From Bacteroidota bacterium (GTDB lineage Bacteria; Bacteroidota; Bacteroidia; Bacteroidales; UBA7960), in assembly GCA_007693555.1 (NCBI GenBank), contig REDJ01000091.1, positions 1 through 37,695 on the forward strand: DNA of 37,695 nt, written 5' to 3'. Shown in pieces: positions 8,708 through 18,712 of this stretch; the stretch's first letter is position 1, and every line of letters begins with the position of its first letter. The translations under genes were made by a program, and so were the position numbers. The notes under the pieces were generated by a model. It saw nothing but the letters and a program-made list of their open reading frames with translations, was not told the origin of the DNA and made no database searches.

Positions 8708-11293
8708 TTATTTCAGGATAATTTTCCTTGAAATGTTCCCGGTTTCTCCATTAAATAACAGCATATAAACTCCCTGACTCATTCCCTCAAGGTCTATCCG
8801 GATATGCAAAGGATTGGATACAGATATTTCTTTTTTGAATACCCGCGTACCTTTCGAATTATAGAATTCTGCAGTATGAAACTGATGTCCTTTACCGATA
8901 TCGATATTTAGCCATGAGGATGCCGGGTTTGGATAAACAGAAATATACTGCTCATCCCCTTTTTGGGGCAACACCGCTGTTGTGAATGGCAAAAAATTGG
9001 CAGTTAATTTACGGTCAGATGTTATAATAAATCCATATTCGGCATCTTCACTTACAACTTCACCATTTTCTGTCCATGAAACAAATTCATAGTTTTCTTC
9101 AGCCTGTGCAATAACCGTATGGTGAGAATCAAATGCAAAGCTTCCCTGCCCACTTACTGTTCCCCAACCTGGCGGATTTACTTTCAGAACTATATCAAAA
9201 AACTGAACATCCAAACCTGCGTCAAAAATCATAGCCTGTAAACTCCAATTGCCCGTAACATTATGATCAGACAAAAGAACCCATGCTTCAGGGTCATCCA
9301 CATCCATCCTCAGCATGTTGCCCTTACCATTGTGTTCTGTGGAAAAATTACGTCCTGCCGGGAAAACGTTGGCACCGGGGTCGTCAAATTCTGCTCCTAT
9401 CCACAGTTCCTGATCCGGATTGATTTTAAAAGGTTCATCAAGTTCAACCAGGTTCCAGGATTTACCCACCTGGGTAAATGATTTGCTTACATACTCAGTA
9501 AGTAACGATGAATTTTCGCCCTGCCATATTTTTACAGCAGCTGAGGTGGCAATATCATTTACATAAACTTTTAAAGCCGATATGGAATAGGTGGTAAACT
9601 GCATCAAATCTTCTGGTGTAAACCGGGCTGCCACCTGGAAAACCCCACCGGCTGATAAACCGACCGAACCTGCACTATGACCGTCATCCCAATAAAGCCA
9701 TTCGGTCATGTATTCCGGTTCCATGAAATCAAAAGTTATAGTTTTTTCATGTACGTTTTCACTGATAATGGTAATGGGTCTATTGATAAAAAACCTCGAC
9801 CAGGAGCGTGATCCAGGAAGCGTGAAATCAGTAAATGAGGTTTTATTCGTACTGCCGGGAAAGGGAGTTTGTGCAGAATTAATATCTCCGTAAGAATCAG
9901 GATGTGAATCCGGGTCCTGGCCCGCACCTGCACTTACAGGATACATTAACTGCGGATGGCCTGCATTAACATTATTACCTGCATCTTCAATATCTGCATG
10001 CACATGAAAGATGAGTAGGCCATGCCCCGGTACATGACTGTCAAAACCTGTCTGCTGCCTGTTCTCTAAAATATAGTATTCACCCGGGGTGGAAGTGTTT
10101 ATCCTGTAAAAACTGCTACTGTCTTCAACTGAATTATAAAGGGTATATGTGCCGGGAGATTCCAGAATATTTGCCGGTGCCCAGTTATAAATTTGTGTTT
10201 TTGTGTAAGGATTATGATGAGCCGGGGTGGCACCACTGTTATTCCAGGTTCCGTGTGCCATCATATCCCATCTGCCTGTTCCGTGATAATTACCCCCTGA
10301 ATCCTCACCGTCTGTATCATAAAAATCGGGCGCTCCCAATACGTGACCAAATTCATGACCTATAACCCCAATCCGCGTGATTAATCCGGTGGGGTTTGAT
10401 TGTGAATTGCCGCGCATCTCAGGTGAACAGGCATACCGGCTTATGAAAACCCCATCAAGTTGTATTGCAGGCCAGATAGACCATGCATGTGACCAGATTG
10501 TGTTGGGACCTCCTCCTGCTTCCTGTCCGTATCCGGCAAAAATCATGTAAACACCATCAACCCAACCATTTCCAGAATTGTCGTATTCAGCAAAATTTAC
10601 CACCGAATCAGCAAGATAAACTCCCTCTGTCATCAACTGACGTGCTCCATGGAAAGAACTGTAATACGACATATTGTTTTCTGCCGTAAAAGGGCCCACA
10701 ACATCCACAGTCAATTCAAACTGACCCCATGAATTTTCCAGATAATAATCCCTTACACTGCCGTGTGCCCCATCAAGGGTATAGTTCAACTGATTAAAAA
10801 GTGCATCAAACTCTTCCTGGGTCCTTACAAACTGCCTGTCAGGCGTTTGCATCAAAATACACAGCATTGTCTGTTGACCGGTTGTGGGAAAACTACGTTG
10901 CCTGAATTCATCTCTCATTTCCCATACTGAAAGCATCATCTCAACCTGGTTTTCACTGAAAAACAAGCCCTTTTCAAGTGAATGCAGCAGCTCTTCTTCT
11001 TCCAGGCTGCGCACATCTGAAACAGCTATTCCCGAAAAAACCAAATCGCCCGCTTTATTTGGTATTGCATATTGATATTCGCCTACATTTGTAACCAGAA
11101 TGGTATATCCGTCAGGGGTTTCAGCCCAATTTATCTTTTCATCTCCTTTGAGGTAAATATGAATTATGCTGCCATCTGGCTGTTTGTATTTAACAAGGCC
11201 CGGGTAAGCAGGTACAGAGTATAAGGCAGGGCTTATAAACAAAATGATTGATAAAAGTAAAATACAGGAAGTATGGTAATATTTGATTATCAT
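8708..11293 (-). CDS. Secreted M6 family metalloprotease with T9SS sorting domain
   Basis: An 861-residue exported protease. After a signal peptide (about 1-26) comes a propeptide-like domain (about 28-105: PAYPGLVKYKQPDGS, YLKGDEKINWAETPDGY). The M6 catalytic domain carries HEFGHVLGAPD, with His313, Glu314, His317 and probably Asp323 as catalytic and zinc residues. Then come beta-sandwich regions, a divergent InlB-type repeat (about 704-765, NPPGWGTVSGQG) and a C-terminal T9SS sorting domain (about 783-861, ISVYPNPASSW and LEGMSQGVYMLLF). M6 enzymes are related to immune inhibitor A. It is most likely secreted through T9SS and attached to or released from the cell surface. It lies 30 bp downstream of a small lipoprotein gene resembling its own propeptide, and both are probably one transcript. 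Confidence 0.93.
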   Translation of the reverse strand: MIIKYYHTSCILLLSIILFISPALYSVPAYPGLVKYKQPDGSIIHIYLKGDEKINWAETPDGYTILVTNVGEYQYAIPNKAGDLVFSGIAVSDVRSLEEEELLHSLEKGLFFSENQVEMMLSVWEMRDEFRQRSFPTTGQQTMLCILMQTPDRQFVRTQEEFDALFNQLNYTLDGAHGSVRDYYLENSWGQFELTVDVVGPFTAENNMSYYSSFHGARQLMTEGVYLADSVVNFAEYDNSGNGWVDGVYMIFAGYGQEAGGGPNTIWSHAWSIWPAIQLDGVFISRYACSPEMRGNSQSNPTGLITRIGVIGHEFGHVLGAPDFYDTDGEDSGGNYHGTGRWDMMAHGTWNNSGATPAHHNPYTKTQIYNWAPANILESPGTYTLYNSVEDSSSFYRINTSTPGEYYILENRQQTGFDSHVPGHGLLIFHVHADIEDAGNNVNAGHPQLMYPVSAGAGQDPDSHPDSYGDINSAQTPFPGSTNKTSFTDFTLPGSRSWSRFFINRPITIISENVHEKTITFDFMEPEYMTEWLYWDDGHSAGSVGLSAGGVFQVAARFTPEDLMQFTTYSISALKVYVNDIATSAAVKIWQGENSSLLTEYVSKSFTQVGKSWNLVELDEPFKINPDQELWIGAEFDDPGANVFPAGRNFSTEHNGKGNMLRMDVDDPEAWVLLSDHNVTGNWSLQAMIFDAGLDVQFFDIVLKVNPPGWGTVSGQGSFAFDSHHTVIAQAEENYEFVSWTENGEVVSEDAEYGFIITSDRKLTANFLPFTTAVLPQKGDEQYISVYPNPASSWLNIDIGKGHQFHTAEFYNSKGTRVFKKEISVSNPLHIRIDLEGMSQGVYMLLFNGETGNISRKIILK

Positions 11294-11323
11294 GATTAGA
11301 ATCTTAACCCTTATTTAAAGTGA

Positions 11324-11818
11324 TTAATTGTTTTTTATAAGGTAATTCAAAAATTCCCAGTCTTTCTCAGAACGATCTTTTGGGTTGCGGGCAATTATAC
11401 CACTTGGTTTGGGTTTGCCCTCATGAGAAAACACAGCATACTCGTAAAATCCTTCAGAATTCATCAGTAAGCGGTATCCATCGACAGTTAGTGCAATATG
11501 ATGGTGTTCATCGCCCCTGAGGAAAATCTTAAGCACATAATTATCAGGCAACTCGTAATAAATGGTATCGGGATAAGCCGGAACCGGGCGGGGCAGCTCA
11601 TCGTAAATATCAGTAACCGGAACTACTTCTGATGCTTGCGGGTCATCCTTGTCTTCAGCTACCTTTCGGAAGGACTTACATGCTGAAAAAATAAAAACCA
11701 GAATGATTAGAGATGATATGATGTATTTTCTTAAAAGCAAATTTTTTTGATTGTTAAAGTTTATATTTATTGGAATCTTCCACTTATAGTTGCTTGTAAT
11801 TACGAGTGAAACGCACAA
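11324..11818 (-). CDS. Small lipoprotein resembling the M6 protease propeptide
   Basis: 164 residues from the ATG, but the lipobox FSAC sits late (Cys47). A TTG at 11740-11738 would give a normal short lipoprotein signal (LLLRKYIISSLIILVFIFSAC) and a 138-residue precursor, so the real start may be there. The mature domain from PAYPDTIYYELPD onward aligns end to end with the N-terminal propeptide region of the downstream M6 protease: both show PAYP, a PD motif, I-L-GDE, a T-DGY motif, GxYxYA and SGI, then an acidic helical end. No catalytic domain follows; the protein simply stops. It is 30 bp upstream of the protease on the same strand. I infer a cognate inhibitor or folding helper; a plain duplication remnant is also possible. 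Confidence 0.75.
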   Translation of the reverse strand: MCVSLVITSNYKWKIPININFNNQKNLLLRKYIISSLIILVFIFSACKSFRKVAEDKDDPQASEVVPVTDIYDELPRPVPAYPDTIYYELPDNYVLKIFLRGDEHHHIALTVDGYRLLMNSEGFYEYAVFSHEGKPKPSGIIARNPKDRSEKDWEFLNYLIKNN

Positions 11819-12128
11819 AGCAAAGAACCGTGAGCGCGACGAAGTCTATCGGGTTTTTCAATTCTTTAACCTGACTACAATAATACTAAGATACTATTAT
11901 TTTTGTTTTATCCGGTTGTCATGCCTTTCGCTAACCAACGAGCCATTTACATATATATTCACCGGTAAGAAAACGGGATTGGCAAATTGTAAAAAACTGT
12001 ACATTTATCTAAAACTATTGTAAAAAAAATATTTAAATTTTTATCAACTAAACATCCATTTATCAAACAGACAAAAAAAAACTGCCTGGTGTTTCCAGAC
12101 AGTTCTTCTCAGATAACAATATTTTCGT
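11819..12128. other. Intergenic region downstream of rplT
   Basis: About 310 bp, both flanking genes on the minus strand. It holds the rplT terminator (12072-12104). The rest is AT-rich with no exact TAnnTTTG element on the minus strand that I could find, and no convincing small gene or RNA. Confidence 0.5.
12072..12104 (-). terminator. Intrinsic terminator of the thrS-infC-rpmI-rplT operon
   Basis: On the minus strand, AACTGTCTGG, a 5-nt loop and CCAGGCAGTT form a 10-bp stem with one G-U pair, followed by a run of about nine U. It sits 25 bp past the rplT stop codon. Confidence 0.88.
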
Positions 12129-12476
12129 TTATTTTTTTATTTTGTCCACAACCGCCTGAAAAGCTTCAGGATGATTCATTGCCAGATCGGCAAGTACTTT
12201 ACGGTTGATCTGAATATCTTTTTTGGATAGTTCACCCATAAATTTGGAATAACTCATGCCATGTATTCTTGCTGCGGCGTTAATACGCATGATCCATAGT
12301 TTTCTGAAATTTCTTTTCTTGGTTCTTCTGTCGCGATAAGCATAAAGCTGACCTTTTTCCCAGGTATTTTTTGCGGCAGTCCATACATTTTTTCTGGCAC
12401 CAAAGTAACCTTTGGTAAGCTTAAGGATTTTTTTTCTTCTGCGCCTTGAGGCGACATTATTAACTGATCTTGCCAT
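12129..12476 (-). CDS. rplT: 50S ribosomal protein L20
   Basis: 115 residues starting [16 protein letters not shown], with the conserved [14 protein letters not shown] and [14 protein letters not shown] blocks. L20 (bL20) binds 23S rRNA early in 50S assembly. Length is normal. It is the last gene of the infC-rpmI-rplT unit, 95 bp after rpmI and followed at once by a strong terminator. In other bacteria L20 represses this operon by binding its mRNA; I could not identify such a site by eye. Confidence 0.98.
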   Translation of the reverse strand: MARSVNNVASRRRRKKILKLTKGYFGARKNVWTAAKNTWEKGQLYAYRDRRTKKRNFRKLWIMRINAAARIHGMSYSKFMGELSKKDIQINRKVLADLAMNHPEAFQAVVDKIKK

Positions 12477-12571
12477 TTTTTTAAAGGTTTTGTTTCGTTT
12501 AGCGCTTTCCTGCTGCGGAAAAGACTTTTCGGGCTAAACAAAGGTTTTACATTTTATTGAAAAATTAATAA

Positions 12572-12766
12572 TTACAGACAAAGCATTGCTTTTACATTAT
12601 TTTCATCTGCTTTGTTTACCAAAGTTGTTTTGGTAAGATTTCTTTTTCTCTTTTTTGATTTTTTTGTAAGTATGTGACTTTTATAGGCATGCTTACGCTT
12701 AATTTTACCGGATGCGGTAAGAGAGAACCGCTTCTTTGCTCCGGATTTGGTTTTCATTTTTGGCAT
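12572..12766 (-). CDS. rpmI: 50S ribosomal protein L35
   Basis: 64 residues from the start [14 protein letters not shown], the canonical bL35 N-terminus. An ATG four codons upstream (12778) is in frame, but the family start and length (64-65 residues) favour 12766. The protein is extremely basic, with [22 protein letters not shown] in two adjoining stretches, as expected for bL35. It lies 43 bp after infC and 95 bp before rplT in one transcript. Confidence 0.96.
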   Translation of the reverse strand: MPKMKTKSGAKKRFSLTASGKIKRKHAYKSHILTKKSKKRKRNLTKTTLVNKADENNVKAMLCL

Positions 12767-12809
12767 TTTAAAATTCAATTAACGGGTTAAATATTAAATA
12801 AACGAAATA

Positions 12810-13367
12810 TTACTTTTTCTTTTTAGGAGATATGAGCATAATCATTCTTTTACCTTCCAGTTTCGGCATTTGCTCTACTTTTCCCAGTTCTTCAAGCTCC
12901 TGTGCAAATCTCAGCAGTACAACCTCACCTTGTTCCTTGTATATGATTGACCGTCCTTTGAAGAACACATATACTTTTATTTTAGCTCCATCTTCAAGGA
13001 ATTTCTGTGCATGCTTTAACTTAAAATTAAAATCATGTTCATCCGTATTAGGACCTAATCTGATTTCTTTAATTACCACTTTTGCAGCACTCGCTTTTAT
13101 TTCCTTTTGCTTTTTTTTCTGGTCGTACAAAAACTTCTTGTAATCCAGTATTTTGCAAACTGGCGGGTTAGCCGCAGGGGCTATTTCTACCAGATCAAGA
13201 CCTTGTTCATCGGCCAGTGCAATAGCTTCCTTAAGTTGCAGAATGACAGGCTCCATGTCTTCTCCTACAACTCTTACGACAGGTGCCTGAATTTTCTCAT
13301 TAATTTTATGTGGATCTTCCGGTTTTATATAACCTCTTCTCGGTCTGGGTCTAAAAGGTGTTGCTAT
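12810..13367 (-). CDS. infC: Translation initiation factor IF-3, apparent AUA start
   Basis: IF-3 of 185 residues if it starts at the ATA at 13367-13365. Its N-domain begins [20 protein letters not shown] and contains [19 protein letters not shown]; the C-domain has [33 protein letters not shown] and [16 protein letters not shown]. The reading frame is open back to an ATG at 13448, but that would add 27 residues of unfamily-like sequence. A perfect AAGGAGG (13382-13376) sits 8 nt before the ATA, the ideal distance. IF-3 rejects non-standard starts, and infC of E. coli uses AUU for self-control, so an AUA start is expected biology. The gene follows thrS by 85 bp. Confidence 0.92.
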   Translation of the reverse strand: MATPFRPRPRRGYIKPEDPHKINEKIQAPVVRVVGEDMEPVILQLKEAIALADEQGLDLVEIAPAANPPVCKILDYKKFLYDQKKKQKEIKASAAKVVIKEIRLGPNTDEHDFNFKLKHAQKFLEDGAKIKVYVFFKGRSIIYKEQGEVVLLRFAQELEELGKVEQMPKLEGKRMIMLISPKKKK

Positions 13368-13375
13368 ACTTCTTT

Positions 13376-13382
13376 CCTCCTT
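13376..13382 (-). promoter_or_regulatory. Perfect Shine-Dalgarno AAGGAGG that sets the infC start
   Basis: AAGGAGG on the minus strand, 8 nt from the ATA codon at 13367. It stands out because most genes here have A-rich leaders without a Shine-Dalgarno sequence. It decides the infC start and implies regulated initiation. Confidence 0.75.
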
Positions 13383-13452
13383 AATTTTGTTAATATAATC
13401 CTGAAAATTAGCTTTATAATTAATAAACTTCTTTATAAATTGACACAAAAAA

Positions 13453-15390
13453 TCAGAAATCTGTCAATTCTTTGATATCATTTTCCACAAGCTTTATGAA
13501 ATCTTCCGGAGTAAAGGTGCCTAAATCTCCTTTACCATGCTTTCTGACAGACAAAGTTCCTTCTTTTTCTTCTTTTTCACCGACAATGATCATGAAAGGA
13601 ATCTTACGGGTTTCAGCGTCTCTGATCTTTTTACCGGTTTTCTCACTGCGTTCATCAATGAGGGTGCGAATTTCGGAATTATTTAGCAAATTTAAAACTT
13701 TTTTTGCATAATTCTCGTATTTCTCGCTGATAGGCAGCACAATAGCCTGCTCAGGAGTAAGCCAAAGCGGGAAATTTCCTGCACAATGTTCTATCAAAAC
13801 GGCTACAAATCTTTCCATTGAGCCAAAGGGTGCTCTATGTATCATAACCGGGCGGTGTTTCTGGTTATCACTTCCGGTATATTCCAGTTCAAAGCGATCG
13901 GGCAGGTTGTAATCCACCTGTATGGTTCCTAATTGCCATTTTCGGCCCAGGGCATCTTTAACCATAAAGTCAAGTTTTGGCCCATAAAAAGCAGCTTCGC
14001 CTGTTACTATCTCTGCCCTGATGCCCTTTTCCTTTACCGCTTCAATAATGGAGCTTTCCGCTTTTTCCCAGTTTTCATCGGTACCTATGTATTTATCCTT
14101 ATTATCAGGATCACGTAAGGATATCTGAACCTCATAGTCTATGAATTCCAAAGCTTTGAATATGTAAAGAATTATCTCCATTACCTTGAGAAATTCGTCT
14201 TTCACCTGGTCGGGCCGACAGAAGATATGCGCATCATCCTGTGTAAAACCTCTTACTCTTGTAAGTCCGTGAAGCTCACCACTTTGCTCATACCGATAAA
14301 CAGTACCAAACTCTGCCATTCTTACAGGCAGGTCTTTATAGGAGTACTGCCTGGTTTTATAAATTTCGCAATGGTGCGGACAGTTCATGGGTTTGAGCAA
14401 AAACTCCTCTCCCTCTGCCGGTGTTTGAATAGGCTGAAAGGAGTCCTTTCCATACTTTTCATAATGTCCGCTGAGCAGATAAAGATTCTTATTGCCAATA
14501 TGAGGAGTTATCACAGGCACATAACCTGCCTTTCGCTGAACATTTTTGAGAAATCTTTCCAGGTTCTCTCTTAGCTGTGCACCTTTGGGCAACCACAACG
14601 GAAGTCCCTGTCCCACGTTCTGAGAGAAAGCAAAAAGCTCCAGTTCACGACCTATCTTTCTGTGATCACGTTTCTTAGCTTCCTCAAGCATCTCAAGGTA
14701 TTCATTAAGCTGCTTTTGCTTCGGGAATGTTATACCATAAACCCGGGTCAGTTGCTTTCGGCTTTCATCACCTCGCCAGTAAGCACCGGCAATGCTGAGA
14801 AGTTTTACCGCCTTTATAGGACTGGTATCCATGAGGTGCGGGCCGCGACACAAATCAGTAAAGTGGCCTGATTCATATAGACTGATTGTACCGTCTTCAA
14901 GATCTTGCAATAAGTCAACCTTATACTCATCACCTTTTTTACTGTAATATTCCAGCGCTTCCTTTTTTGGAATCTCTTTCCTGACAAATTCCTGTTTTTG
15001 TCGGGCCAGTTCCAGCATCTTGTTCTCAATTTTTTCAAAGTCATTGCTGGAAATGGAATGATCTCCCAAATCAATATCATAGTAAAAACCGTTTTCCACA
15101 TCCGGTCCTATGCCGAATTTAGTGCCAGGGTAAAGAGTTTCAATTGCTTCTGCCATCAGATGTGCAGAAGAGTGCCACATAGTTGCGCGGCCTTCTTTAT
15201 CATCCCACGTATGCAGCTTTATAGCAGCATCATGATTTATGGGCCGGTGTAAATCCCAAACCTCACCATTTACAGATATGGAAAGTACATTGCGAGCAAG
15301 ACCCTCGCTGATGGTTTTGGCAATTTCAATGCCGGTAACACCTTTGGGGTATTCTTTAACAGATTTATCGGGAAGTGTTATTTTAATCAT
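13453..15390 (-). CDS. thrS: Threonyl-tRNA synthetase
   Basis: 645 residues from [17 protein letters not shown], the length and N-terminus of bacterial ThrRS (class II). Visible in order: TGS domain (1-60), the editing domain with [12 protein letters not shown], the catalytic core with [16 protein letters not shown] (zinc cysteine) and [25 protein letters not shown], and the anticodon-binding domain with [15 protein letters not shown]. It charges tRNA-Thr with threonine. An in-frame ATG 12 codons upstream (15426) is ruled out because a perfect promoter element (15416-15423) lies between the two. It leads the thrS-infC-rpmI-rplT order conserved in many bacteria. Confidence 0.98.
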   Translation of the reverse strand: MIKITLPDKSVKEYPKGVTGIEIAKTISEGLARNVLSISVNGEVWDLHRPINHDAAIKLHTWDDKEGRATMWHSSAHLMAEAIETLYPGTKFGIGPDVENGFYYDIDLGDHSISSNDFEKIENKMLELARQKQEFVRKEIPKKEALEYYSKKGDEYKVDLLQDLEDGTISLYESGHFTDLCRGPHLMDTSPIKAVKLLSIAGAYWRGDESRKQLTRVYGITFPKQKQLNEYLEMLEEAKKRDHRKIGRELELFAFSQNVGQGLPLWLPKGAQLRENLERFLKNVQRKAGYVPVITPHIGNKNLYLLSGHYEKYGKDSFQPIQTPAEGEEFLLKPMNCPHHCEIYKTRQYSYKDLPVRMAEFGTVYRYEQSGELHGLTRVRGFTQDDAHIFCRPDQVKDEFLKVMEIILYIFKALEFIDYEVQISLRDPDNKDKYIGTDENWEKAESSIIEAVKEKGIRAEIVTGEAAFYGPKLDFMVKDALGRKWQLGTIQVDYNLPDRFELEYTGSDNQKHRPVMIHRAPFGSMERFVAVLIEHCAGNFPLWLTPEQAIVLPISEKYENYAKKVLNLLNNSEIRTLIDERSEKTGKKIRDAETRKIPFMIIVGEKEEKEGTLSVRKHGKGDLGTFTPEDFIKLVENDIKELTDF

Positions 15391-15415
15391 ATAATTACCT
15401 GAAAATTCAAGGGTG

Positions 15416-15423
15416 CAAAGGTA
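15416..15423 (-). promoter_or_regulatory. Promoter -7 element TACCTTTG for the thrS operon
   Basis: Exact TAnnTTTG on the minus strand, 25 bp upstream of the thrS ATG at 15390, giving a leader of about 20 nt. No clear -33 TTTG. Confidence 0.6.
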
Positions 15424-15584
15424 CAAAAATTATCTATTAGTGTATTATTTAGATGCGAAATACACTTACTATTTGACGTAACAGAAAAATCTGGAGAAAG
15501 TTTGGCAAAGGAAATTATTATGAAATGATTGGAAAGTCCTGCTTATTTTTAAATGCAAAAGAATGGAAATCAATTTCCGGAAAA

Positions 15585-16358
15585 TTACATCCTCTTAATC
15601 AACCGAAGCTTATGAGAGTATTTTTTCAGGTCGGTATTAAAAATTCCCTGGTGATCAATTTTATCAATTCTTACTTTCTGATGCGCGTGTATAATATTTT
15701 CCGTATCAAGCAAAATACCCACATGATTGATTTCTTCATGTTCATTATCAAAAAATAAAAGGTCTCCAGGTAATGCCTCATGCAAAAGGTTGATCATTTC
15801 CCCCTGGGCAGCCTGTTGCGTAGCATCGCGTAAAATCAACTTGCCAGACATTTTATATACCAATTGTGTAAAGCCTGAGCAATCAACACCCATTACAGAT
15901 TTTCCTCCCCATAAATATGGCGTATGTTGAAACAATAAAGCATTATTTACAAGCAATTCCCTGTCAAAACCTTTCAATTGATGCATATTGCCATGAAAAA
16001 TGTAATCTTCGTCAAGTAAATTAAAAACATTGTTTTCACAATTATAAAATGTACTTCCGGCTGTAATCAGGAAACTGAAGTTACGGGTTTTATTTTCAAG
16101 GATTTGTACAAGATCATTGCTAACCCATTGCTCCTCTTTACTCAGGCTGTAAAACTGTTCATCAGTCAGTTGGGAAAATTGCCCTGCAGATATCCATCCC
16201 TGGTAATTATCATTTAAAAGCCTTACCAAAATCCAGTTTTTTTTCTTTTCAAGTACTTCCATCAGTTCTCCAAAGAGTACTTGCGTAACCATTTCACTCC
16301 TGTCGTTAGCTGAATTTCTGAGCGGGGCAATGCTGATTAAACAAATTCCTTTTTCCAT
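15585..16358 (-). CDS. C40 family peptidase (NlpC/P60), YkfC-like
   Basis: 257 residues, no signal peptide. The N-terminal half is SH3-like (IAPLRNSANDRSEMVTQVLFGE, WILVRLLNDNYQGWI), then the NlpC/P60 domain with YLWGGKSVMGVDCSG (catalytic Cys160) and NHVGILLD (His212), with His224 or His226 as possible third residue. This matches the gamma-D-glutamyl-L-diamino acid dipeptidase group (YkfC, dipeptidyl-peptidase VI) that degrades murein peptides, often during recycling. Absence of an export signal fits a cytoplasmic recycling role. It stands alone between thrS and the divergent HD phosphodiesterase gene. Confidence 0.9.
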   Translation of the reverse strand: MEKGICLISIAPLRNSANDRSEMVTQVLFGELMEVLEKKKNWILVRLLNDNYQGWISAGQFSQLTDEQFYSLSKEEQWVSNDLVQILENKTRNFSFLITAGSTFYNCENNVFNLLDEDYIFHGNMHQLKGFDRELLVNNALLFQHTPYLWGGKSVMGVDCSGFTQLVYKMSGKLILRDATQQAAQGEMINLLHEALPGDLLFFDNEHEEINHVGILLDTENIIHAHQKVRIDKIDHQGIFNTDLKKYSHKLRLIKRM

Positions 16359-16517
16359 GCTTTTACTTTTTGTTGTAAATTTATGAAATCCTCAGATTTA
16401 TAAAGCATAAATCAATTTTGTTTAATAAAGGATTTTTTTTTAGAACGCTGTTAACGGGCAGATTCAAAGAAGTACAGATTTCTTATGTTTAAATAAGTTG
16501 TATGAAAGCTTATTTAT

Positions 16518-16525
16518 TAACTTCG
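16518..16525 (+). promoter_or_regulatory. Near-consensus promoter TAACTTCG
   Basis: One mismatch to TAnnTTTG, 21 bp before the ATG at 16547, with a TTG at 16498-16500 upstream, 17 bp away. Plausible promoter of the HD phosphodiesterase gene. Confidence 0.35.
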
Positions 16526-16546
16526 CAAAAGCAGAAAATATAAAAC

Positions 16547-18631
16547 ATGAAAAAACTGTTTAACTGGTTTCAGGAGAACTTTGCAGCTATGGTGAGGCTA
16601 AGCCTTTTTGCTATAAGCATTGTTCTCATAGTTTGGCTTTTTCCACGGCAAACAGGTTTTTACTGGGAGTTTTCACAGGCACGTCCCTGGATGTATGATG
16701 ACCTGATAGCTCCTTTTAATTTTGCCATTCAAAAATCATCCGAAGAACTGGCAAGGGAAAGAGAGGAAATTCTCAAAGATTTTACACCTTTTTTCAGAAA
16801 AGATCCTGCGGTTTACGACAGTCAGTTTCAACTCATGAACACCCGATTTGAGCTGGCATGGTCTGAAAAATTCGGGGATAATGATATCAGCAATACACAG
16901 AAAGCAAGAGTAAAAAATGTTGCCATAAATATTTTTGATTCCATATATAAGCGAGGAGTTATTTTTCTGGAAGGAGAAATGACAGATGCACCTGCTCAAA
17001 TGAATATTTTGCTGCTTGACGGACCCGTTGCCCAAACCCGGCAGGTGGGTGATTTTTTTAATATCAGAGAAGGATTTCAGTTTGCTGGAAAAATGATTGA
17101 CCAGTCGCAACTTGAGGCAGATAAAAGATCATTGTTGCGCAATGTTCTGGAAAACTCTATAACTCATTCCGTATTCTGGGATGGGGAAACCAACAGTAAA
17201 GCCATTGCTTCTGCAATGGAACGTATATCACCCACCAGGGGAATGGTACAGCAGGGAGAAAAAATCATTTCGAAAGGTGAGCTGATTACTGCTGAAAAAA
17301 TGAAAATTCTGGAGTCATTCAGAACTGAATACACCCGGCAACTTGGAGGAGCATCAGCCAATTATCTCGTTTTCTGGGGGCAGTTTTTGCTGGTTTCCAT
17401 ATCAATTGTTGTCTTAAGCCTGTTTTTGTGGGTATTTCGCAGGGATGTGTTTACCAATACCAGGAAAATAATGGTTATACTTCTGTGTATATTTCTGATG
17501 GTATTTCTCACCAGCCAGGTGGTAAAATATAACATCAACCTGCTTTATCTCATACCTGTATGTATTGTGCCAATAATAATCCGAAGTTTTTTTGATAACA
17601 GACTTGCGTTATATGTGCATATTACGAGTATCATTTTAATCGGTTTCCTGGTTCCAAAAAGTTTTGAATTCATTTTTCTGCAGTTTATTGCAGGCATTAT
17701 TGCCATTTTATCTATGGCGGGATTGCGCCGCCGCTCACAGCTCTTCACTACTGTTTCCCTTATTTTCCTAACCTATGCGGCTGTTTTTACAGGTCTTACA
17801 CTGGCTCAAACCGGTTCCTTTGCGCAAATTGAGACTGTTAATTATATATATTTTGCAGGCAGTGCAATGCTTACCTTGTTTTCATATCCACTGATTTATA
17901 TTTTTGAAAGAACATCCGGTCTTCCTACCGATTTTTCATTGCTTGAACTGGCCGATACCAATTCGCCGCTGTTAAGAGAGTTAAATCTCACTGCACCGGG
18001 CACATTTCAACATTCTCTTCAGGTAGCAAATTTGTCAGAGGAAGCAATTAATATCATTGGTGGAAATAGTCTTATGGTTAGAACCGGAGCACTTTACCAT
18101 GATATTGGTAAAATGGAACAACCTCAGTATTTTATCGAAAATCAAAATTCAGAAATCAACCCCCATGATGAACTGAGCTATACTGAAAGTGCGGAAATCA
18201 TAATAGGTCATGTAATAAAAGGAATTGAAAAAGCACGAAAACATAATTTGCCCGAGTATATCATTGATTTTATCAGAACTCACCATGGTACAACTACCAC
18301 ACGTTATTTTTATGCTATGGAGCAAAAGGAGAACCCCGACAAAGAGATTAATAAGGATGTTTTTACCTATAAAGGACCCAAACCTTTCAGCAAAGAAACA
18401 GCCGTTCTAATGATGGCCGATTCGGTAGAAGCTGCTTCGCGCAGTATGAAAAACCCCGATGAAGAATCCATTAATAAGCTGGTTGATAATATTATAAATA
18501 CACAAATAGAGGAACAGCAATTTGACAATGCCAATATAACCTTTAAGGACATAAATATTATCAAACGTGTTTTTAAAAACCGGCTCATGCACATTTATCA
18601 TATAAGAATTGCTTATCCTTCAAGCAATTAA
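16547..18631 (+). CDS. 7TM-HD family membrane phosphodiesterase, PgpH-like
   Basis: A 694-residue inner-membrane protein. One N-terminal membrane segment (about 15-33) is followed by an extracytoplasmic 7TMR-HDED region (about 45-265), then about seven membrane helices (270-460), and a cytoplasmic HD domain. The HD domain shows TAPGTFQHSLQVANL (His489), ALYHDIGK (His518, Asp519), GHVIKG and RTHHGTTTTRYFY, so the metal ligands are present. This architecture is that of PgpH from Listeria, which hydrolyses c-di-AMP to pApA. I infer the same activity here. I saw no c-di-AMP cyclase gene in the window. It is monocistronic by spacing. Confidence 0.92.
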   Translation: MKKLFNWFQENFAAMVRLSLFAISIVLIVWLFPRQTGFYWEFSQARPWMYDDLIAPFNFAIQKSSEELAREREEILKDFTPFFRKDPAVYDSQFQLMNTRFELAWSEKFGDNDISNTQKARVKNVAINIFDSIYKRGVIFLEGEMTDAPAQMNILLLDGPVAQTRQVGDFFNIREGFQFAGKMIDQSQLEADKRSLLRNVLENSITHSVFWDGETNSKAIASAMERISPTRGMVQQGEKIISKGELITAEKMKILESFRTEYTRQLGGASANYLVFWGQFLLVSISIVVLSLFLWVFRRDVFTNTRKIMVILLCIFLMVFLTSQVVKYNINLLYLIPVCIVPIIIRSFFDNRLALYVHITSIILIGFLVPKSFEFIFLQFIAGIIAILSMAGLRRRSQLFTTVSLIFLTYAAVFTGLTLAQTGSFAQIETVNYIYFAGSAMLTLFSYPLIYIFERTSGLPTDFSLLELADTNSPLLRELNLTAPGTFQHSLQVANLSEEAINIIGGNSLMVRTGALYHDIGKMEQPQYFIENQNSEINPHDELSYTESAEIIIGHVIKGIEKARKHNLPEYIIDFIRTHHGTTTTRYFYAMEQKENPDKEINKDVFTYKGPKPFSKETAVLMMADSVEAASRSMKNPDEESINKLVDNIINTQIEEQQFDNANITFKDINIIKRVFKNRLMHIYHIRIAYPSSN

Positions 18632-18712
18632 TCAAAAGTAACTTAGCTGAAAACCTCAATCAAGATTAGCCTATGGATTGCAACTTATCAAATACATAGT
18701 GAGCCTTTGGGA

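Noticed and set aside
11790-12023. 77-residue plus-strand frame downstream of rplT
   Set aside because: Overlaps the lipoprotein start region on the other strand, no leader, no recognisable features.
13368-13448. infC start at the ATG at 13448
   Set aside because: Adds 27 residues unlike IF-3, has no leader signal, and the perfect Shine-Dalgarno lies downstream of it.
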